A DNA stretch of 36,570 nucleotides from an uncultured Blautia sp. (lineage in GTDB: Bacteria; Bacillota; Clostridia; Lachnospirales; Lachnospiraceae). Each line of letters starts with the position of its first letter. Positions within the stretch are counted from its first letter, which is position 1. The notes below the pieces were generated by a model. The model was not told the origin of the DNA. It saw nothing but the letters and a program-made list of their open reading frames with translations, and searched no databases. The position numbers were made by a program, and so were the translations under genes. Shown piece after piece: positions 32,698-36,570 of this stretch. Location: contig UQAX01000026.1 in the NCBI GenBank assembly GCA_900539145.1, positions 1 through 36,570 on the forward strand. Reading direction: 5' to 3'.

Positions 32698-32732
32698 GTT
32701 AAAACTCACAATACTCCCCGATTAAATTTTTT
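32686..32732 (+). terminator. Terminator overlapping the ends of two convergent genes
   Basis: The stem ATCGGGGAGT (32686-32695) / ACTCCCCGAT (32713-32722), with inner GTGAG/CTCAC, is followed by TAAATTTTTT. The left arm is inside the unknown gene's 3' end. The right arm and T-run lie inside the relQ 3' end. Confidence 0.8.
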
Positions 32733-33400
32733 ATATCCTGCATTTGGTTGTCGGTAGCGGTAATGGTGCGGGCACATTCGGTAAGCTTCTGTGTAATAAG
32801 CGCATATTGCTCATTATTGCCTAAATCTTTTTTATAACGAAGCTGATGCTCCAGACTTGCCCAGAAATCCATACCAATGGTACGAATTTGGATTTCTGCA
32901 CGAATAGGCGTTTTTCCCTCTGCAAAGAAAACAGGAATTTCAATAATCATGTGATAGCTGCGGTAGCCGTTAGGCTTTGGATTTTGAATATAATCTTTAA
33001 TCCGTATAATTGTAATATCATCCTGCTCTGCCAGTAGGTGGGCAACTGCGTAGATATCATCAATGAAGGAGCAAATAACTCGAATTCCGGCAACATCATT
33101 TAACTGTTCACGAATATTTTGTTCTGTAAATTCATATCCCAGACGCTGAAGCTTATTGTAAATGCTCAACGGTGTCTTAATGCGGCTCTTAATGGAAGAA
33201 ATAGGGTTTCTTTTATATTTTACAGAGAACTCGTCATCCAGTACCTCCAGTTTGGTGCTGACCTCACGAATTGCACAGCGATACATCATCATTAAGGAAT
33301 TATAATAATCAGTATTTTTGATAAATCTTTCCGGAAATAAAATATCGAATTCTTCGGAAGCATCTTCTCTTATGCTGTTCTTAATTGTGTCTTTATGCAC
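32699..33400 (-). CDS. relQ: Small alarmone synthetase, RelQ-like (p)ppGpp synthetase
   Basis: A 233-residue RelA/SpoT synthetase domain without hydrolase or TGS/ACT regions. It transfers pyrophosphate from ATP to GDP or GTP. Motifs: IKSRIKTPLSI (70-80), NDVAGIRVIC with D102, YIQNPKPNGYRSYH (137-150), and EIQIRTIGMDFWASLEH (169-185) with catalytic Glu169. A C-terminal helical tail is as in RelQ/YjbM. The start is GTG 33400 with AGAGG 7 nt upstream. It is likely controlled at transcription by its own promoter. RelP is an alternative name; the length and tail favour RelQ. Confidence 0.88.
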   Translation of the reverse strand: MHKDTIKNSIREDASEEFDILFPERFIKNTDYYNSLMMMYRCAIREVSTKLEVLDDEFSVKYKRNPISSIKSRIKTPLSIYNKLQRLGYEFTEQNIREQLNDVAGIRVICSFIDDIYAVAHLLAEQDDITIIRIKDYIQNPKPNGYRSYHMIIEIPVFFAEGKTPIRAEIQIRTIGMDFWASLEHQLRYKKDLGNNEQYALITQKLTECARTITATDNQMQDIKNLIGEYCEF

Positions 33401-33442
33401 AAAATCACCTCTTTCGTAAATTCCGTATTATGCTACAAAGAA

Positions 33443-33471
33443 AGTATATCGGAAAAATAGCAAAACGTCAA
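33443..33471 (-). promoter_or_regulatory. Promoter of relQ-like gene
   Basis: On the minus strand TTGACG (33466-33471), a 17-bp spacer and TATACT (33443-33448): 5/6 matches at both boxes. Confidence 0.7.
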
Positions 33472-33488
33472 CAAAAGTGAAAATAAAG

Positions 33489-33517
33489 TAGAAATTTCAA
33501 AAAAGGTATAGTATAAT
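33489..33517 (+). promoter_or_regulatory. Promoter of the DUF5685 operon
   Basis: TAGAAA (33489-33494), a 17-bp spacer and TATAAT (33512-33517). Divergent from the relQ promoter; the -35 boxes are 17 bp apart. Confidence 0.55.
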
Positions 33518-33559
33518 TAAAAGATACGAAATTTATTCTATGAAAGAAAGGTTTTGGAA

Positions 33560-34417
33560 ATGTTTGGATATGTAACGATTGATAAGCCTGAATTAAAGGT
33601 AAAAGAGTTTTATCGGTACAAGTCCTATTATTGCGGATTGTGCCGCACCTTGAAAGAAGAATATGGATTTCGGGGTCGTATGACACTTTCTTATGATATG
33701 GCATTTTTAGTGCTGTTTTTAACTTCTTTGTATGAAACACCTACAAAGGAATTACAATCCCATTGTCCCCTTCATCCTGTGAAGAAAATTCCTATGCTTC
33801 AAAATGAAATATCGGAGTATGGCGCAAAGATGAATATTTTGCTCGTATATTTCAAGTGTGAAGATGACTGGAAGGATGATAAAAGCCTGAAAGGAATTGC
33901 GGGAATGCACCTTTTCAGAAAGAAGGCAAAAGAACTTTGTAAAGAATATAAGAGGCAGGCGCAAGTTATCCAAAAGCAGCTTAAGGTTTTGGCAGTTTAT
34001 GAAGAACAACAGGAAGAAACTCTTGATTTGGCAGCCGGAGCTTTTGGAAAGCTTATGGCAGAGCTTTTTGTATATAAAGAGGATATGTGGGAGCAGGAGC
34101 TGCGAAATTTTGGATTTTATCTTGGAAAATTCATTTATATTATGGATGCCTATGATGATTTAGAGGAAGATTTAAAGACAGGTTCTTATAATCCTTTAAA
34201 AGCAGTAAAAAAGAACAGCAAAGATGACAATGATTATGAAAATACAGTACAGCAGATATTGGTAATGATGATGGCAGAAGCCACAGCAGCTTTTGAAAAG
34301 CTGCCCTTACTTTGGGACTCTGAAATTTTAAGAAATATTTTGTATAGCGGAGTTTGGGCAAAGTATAATAAAAAACAAAAAGAAAAACAGGAGAAACAAG
34401 AGAGAGATGGTAAATAA
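33560..34417 (+). CDS. DUF5685 family protein
   Basis: A 285-residue mostly helical protein that I recognise as DUF5685 from MFGYVTIDKPELKVKEFYRYKSYYCGLC; its function is unknown. Two possible metal-site halves are C25-x2-C28 and C69-P-L-H72. An Asp-rich run D196-x2-D199-D200-x2-E203-D204 lies in a helix and resembles the DDxxD site of isoprenyl-diphosphate synthases; homology is not shown. The C-terminus is a charged coil. ATG 33560 is used; a TTG two codons earlier is less likely. The end overlaps the J-protein gene by 11 bp, so they are translated together. Confidence 0.8.
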   Translation: MFGYVTIDKPELKVKEFYRYKSYYCGLCRTLKEEYGFRGRMTLSYDMAFLVLFLTSLYETPTKELQSHCPLHPVKKIPMLQNEISEYGAKMNILLVYFKCEDDWKDDKSLKGIAGMHLFRKKAKELCKEYKRQAQVIQKQLKVLAVYEEQQEETLDLAAGAFGKLMAELFVYKEDMWEQELRNFGFYLGKFIYIMDAYDDLEEDLKTGSYNPLKAVKKNSKDDNDYENTVQQILVMMMAEATAAFEKLPLLWDSEILRNILYSGVWAKYNKKQKEKQEKQERDGK

Positions 34418-35045
34418 TCCTTATGAAATCTTAGGCGTATCACCAAACGCCTCAAATGATGAGATTAAACGAGCATATCGTGATATGAGCAGAAAATATC
34501 ACCCGGATTCTTATGTAGATAATCCGTTATCTGATTTGGCAGAAGAAAAGTTTAAAGAAGTACAGGAAGCTTATGACCAGATTATGAAAGAGAGAGACGG
34601 AGGGTACCAAAGCGGATATGGTGGTTATCAGAACCAGCAGTCCACATACAATCACAATGCGGCAAGTCAGGATGATATGCAGTATCAGGCTGCTTATAAT
34701 TATATCAACGGCCGTCAGTATCAGCAGGCATTAAACGTATTATCCAGAATACAAAACAGAAATGCGCAGTGGTATTATCTCAGCGCTTGTGCAAATATGG
34801 GTATGGGAAACAATGTAAATGCTCTGAATATGGCACGTCAGGCACAGAGTATGGATCCGGGAAATCCGGAATACAGCAACCTTGTAAACAGATTACAGTG
34901 GAACAGCAACCGTTATCAGGGCGGAGGTTATCCTTATTCAAACGGAGGCGGCAGCACCTGCGGTACAGGAAATACCTGTTGTGATCTTTGGTGTGCAGAC
35001 AGTCTTTGTGAGTGCATGGGAGGCGATTTGTGCTCATGTATGTAA
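34407..35045 (+). CDS. J-domain protein with TPR-like middle and Cys-rich tail
   Basis: A 212-residue DnaJ-like cochaperone that would stimulate an Hsp70. The J domain (about 4-66) has the HPD triad at 32-34. A Gly/Gln/Tyr-rich linker (about 67-88) follows. A TPR-like helical pair (about 92-165: YINGRQYQQALNVL, NAQWYYLSACANMGMGN) comes next. The last 33 residues hold eight Cys (CGTGNTCC, LWCADSLCECMGGDLCSC), possibly for metal binding, disulfides or membrane attachment. It lacks the zinc-finger and client domains of true DnaJ, so it is a specialised type III J protein. It sits between DUF5685 and an unknown membrane protein. Confidence 0.88.
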   Translation: MVNNPYEILGVSPNASNDEIKRAYRDMSRKYHPDSYVDNPLSDLAEEKFKEVQEAYDQIMKERDGGYQSGYGGYQNQQSTYNHNAASQDDMQYQAAYNYINGRQYQQALNVLSRIQNRNAQWYYLSACANMGMGNNVNALNMARQAQSMDPGNPEYSNLVNRLQWNSNRYQGGGYPYSNGGGSTCGTGNTCCDLWCADSLCECMGGDLCSCM

Positions 35046-35572
35046 ATGCAAAAAAAATGGCAGTATCAGGACTTTTAATGGCTCTGTCTGTTGTATTTAT
35101 TGTTTTAAGCGGAATTTTAGACTTTAATACTTTATTTTTCTTGGCAGCAGCGGCATTCTTTGTGGGAATTATTATACGTGAATTCGGACTGCGCTACGGA
35201 GCAGCTTATTTTATAGGTTGTCTGGTGCTGGGGATTTTGTTAGCGCCACAGAAATTATATTGTATTACTTACGCAATGATGGGGATTTATGTTCTGGGAA
35301 TTGAATGTTTGTGGCATTATCTTGGAAAACATCCTCAGTGGGAAAAAAGAAAACAAATCTTTCAAATTGGAAAATTTGTGATTTTTAATGTGATGTATTT
35401 GCCTGTACTGTTTTTGTTCCCGAAGCTTCTTTTTGCAGGAGACATACCGGATACCATGTTTTGGGTATTGGTACTGGCAGGACAGATTGCTTTGTTTATT
35501 TATGATAAAGCGTATGAATATTTTTTAATTCGTATGTGGGGACAGGTACGAGCAAGGATTTTCGGAAAATAA
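35036..35572 (+). CDS. Unknown multi-pass membrane protein
   Basis: A 178-residue protein with about five membrane helices (about 8-26, 29-44, 54-68, 75-92, 115-132, with a last one near 140-158). Not recognised. It is encoded from inside the end of the J-protein gene (10-bp overlap). ATG 35036 lies 12 nt after GGGAGG; GTG 35030 is at a better distance and is an alternative. Tight overlap with DUF5685/J-protein genes suggests a shared function or a membrane partner for the J protein. Confidence 0.7.
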   Translation: MYVNAKKMAVSGLLMALSVVFIVLSGILDFNTLFFLAAAAFFVGIIIREFGLRYGAAYFIGCLVLGILLAPQKLYCITYAMMGIYVLGIECLWHYLGKHPQWEKRKQIFQIGKFVIFNVMYLPVLFLFPKLLFAGDIPDTMFWVLVLAGQIALFIYDKAYEYFLIRMWGQVRARIFGK

Positions 35573-35594
35573 CAGTAGAAAAGGAAGAATGTAA

Positions 35595-36494
35595 ATGACA
35601 ATACTTGAGATGATTGCAGGTCCTGCCATTGGTGCTGTTATCGGTTATTGTACGAATTATATCGCTGTGAAAATGCTGTTTCGTCCTTTAAAACCGATAA
35701 AAATCGGAAATAAAACATTGCCTTTTACACCGGGAATTATTCCAAAAGGACAGAGCAGAATGGCAAAAGCTTTAGGTCAGGCAGTGGGAGAGCACCTTCT
35801 TACAAAGGAAGACTTTGAGAAGATGCTCTTATCTGAAGAAATTAAAAATGCAGTAGTGGATGCAGTGTCACAGAAGGCAGAAAAATTAAAAGGTACAGAT
35901 GCTTCTTTAGAAGAATTTCTGTCACAATATACGGGACAGGAAGAATACGACCTTATGCGTGACAAGCTAGAAGACTACATTACAGAAAAGATTACAGAAG
36001 GCGTTGAGAAGCTTGATATAGGAGCAATTATTGTAGAAGAGGGCACGAAAGAAATAAAAGAAAAGTTCAAAGGCGGAATGCTTTCCATGTTCTTAAATGA
36101 TGAACTTATTCAGTCCGTTGCAGCTCCTATCGGAAAGAAGGTAGACGACTATATCAAGGAAAACGGGGAAGAAAAAATAAGACCGGCAGTGGTCGCTCAG
36201 CTAGCGACAGCAGAAAGTAAATCAGTGGCTGAATGGATAGAACTTCTCCCTGTAAGCGATAAAAAATTGCGCCAAATTGTGGAGAATATTTATGTGAAAT
36301 TCGTAAATGAAAAGGCGGAAGAACTGGCAGAAAAATTCCATGTTGCAGAAATTGTGGAAGAAAAAATTAATGCAATGGATGTTCTGGAACTGGAAAATCT
36401 GTTGCTTGGTATTATGAAAAAAGAGCTCAATGCAGTGGTAAGCTTAGGGGCGGTTATCGGTTTTGTGTTGGGACTTTTAAATATTTGGATTTAA
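35595..36494 (+). CDS. DUF445 family membrane protein (YheB-like)
   Basis: A 299-residue DUF445 protein. An N-terminal helix with GAVIGYCTNYIAVKMLFRP is the family signature. A long, charged helical middle (about 60-270) and a C-terminal helix (about 277-298) complete it. Function unknown; B. subtilis YheB is the nearest named relative and has been linked to sporulation and the cell envelope. It is complete in this window. It follows the unknown membrane gene by 22 bp with AAGGAAG as site, so it is likely the last gene of the DUF5685 group. Confidence 0.88.
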   Translation: MTILEMIAGPAIGAVIGYCTNYIAVKMLFRPLKPIKIGNKTLPFTPGIIPKGQSRMAKALGQAVGEHLLTKEDFEKMLLSEEIKNAVVDAVSQKAEKLKGTDASLEEFLSQYTGQEEYDLMRDKLEDYITEKITEGVEKLDIGAIIVEEGTKEIKEKFKGGMLSMFLNDELIQSVAAPIGKKVDDYIKENGEEKIRPAVVAQLATAESKSVAEWIELLPVSDKKLRQIVENIYVKFVNEKAEELAEKFHVAEIVEEKINAMDVLELENLLLGIMKKELNAVVSLGAVIGFVLGLLNIWI

Positions 36495-36570
36495 GAAAAG
36501 GGACTGTCGTATATCCAATGTCAATAAGTTAAGATAATCTTGAAAGAGTGGGTAACACAAAAATGTATGC
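36495..36570. other. End of window, no feature recognised
   Basis: These 76 bases after the DUF445 stop hold no hairpin terminator or coding start that I can support. They are probably an intergenic region continuing outside the window. Confidence 0.4.

Noticed and set aside
36495..36570. Coding start near the window end (ATG at 36563)
   Set aside because: Too few bases remain to judge and no ribosome binding site is clear.
1..36570. A complete defence, toxin or biosynthetic island
   Set aside because: All genes are housekeeping, transport, redox, lipid or unknown-membrane types; no defence effector or toxin-antitoxin pair could be supported.

Overview
The window looks like chromosome of an anaerobic, low-GC, Gram-positive gut bacterium of the Lachnospiraceae, with a Blautia-like flavour. 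Signs are the AT-rich sequence with strong AGGAGG-type ribosome binding sites, a pyruvate:ferredoxin oxidoreductase, a glycerol-3-phosphate dehydrogenase of the GlpA / FAD-protein / DUF1667 type, a DUF5685 protein next to a Cys-rich J protein, and a CwlC-like amidase without a signal peptide that suggests sporulation. This taxonomic call is inference. I see no phage, insertion sequence with a transposase, CRISPR array, rRNA or tRNA.

Layout. 1-4.3 kb: a structured leader and a one-domain EamA exporter, a PlsY-like acyltransferase overlapping an MGDG-synthase-type glycosyltransferase, then a MarR-MATE efflux pair. 4.4-7.0 kb (minus): uxuA-uxuB for hexuronate breakdown. 7.2-10 kb: a membrane metallophosphoesterase convergent with an ABC-F ATPase. 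10.2-16 kb: an Rrf2 regulator with Cys ligands, nifJ, and an L,D-transpeptidase. 16-23.5 kb: a glycerol-3-phosphate block (glpP, glpA-like, FAD oxidoreductase, DUF1667), followed with little spacing by a HAD-IIA phosphatase, sfsA, mutY and a family 2 glycosyltransferase. A 158-bp near-palindromic element closes this run. 23.7-26.2 kb (minus): PAP2 phosphatase, and a DAG kinase-like / glycerophosphodiesterase pair. 26.4-30.5 kb: mgsA, the amidase (minus), an iron alcohol dehydrogenase and a second MATE protein. 30.8-36.5 kb: an Rpn-family nuclease, a small GNAT protein, an unknown membrane-anchored protein, a RelQ-like alarmone synthetase (minus), and a tight group DUF5685, J protein, unknown membrane protein and DUF445.

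How the genes work together. The clearest theme is glycerol-3-phosphate. Glycerophosphodiesterase can release it, GlpP senses it, the three-protein dehydrogenase oxidises it to dihydroxyacetone phosphate, methylglyoxal synthase can drain that product, and PlsY, the DAG kinase-like protein and the PAP2 enzyme belong to lipid metabolism that uses it. Two attenuator-type terminators, one before glpP and one before glpA, share sequence and fit control by GlpP antitermination. Redox metabolism is the second theme: Rrf2/nifJ, and an alcohol dehydrogenase with two tandem 14-bp palindromes at its transcription start that resemble a Rex site.

Most of the window is ordinary core genome. The observations most worth following are the two GlpP-type leaders, the large palindromic element, the tandem operator at the alcohol dehydrogenase, the palindrome over the PAP2 promoter, the structured leader of the EamA gene, and the DUF5685 / Cys-rich J protein cluster.
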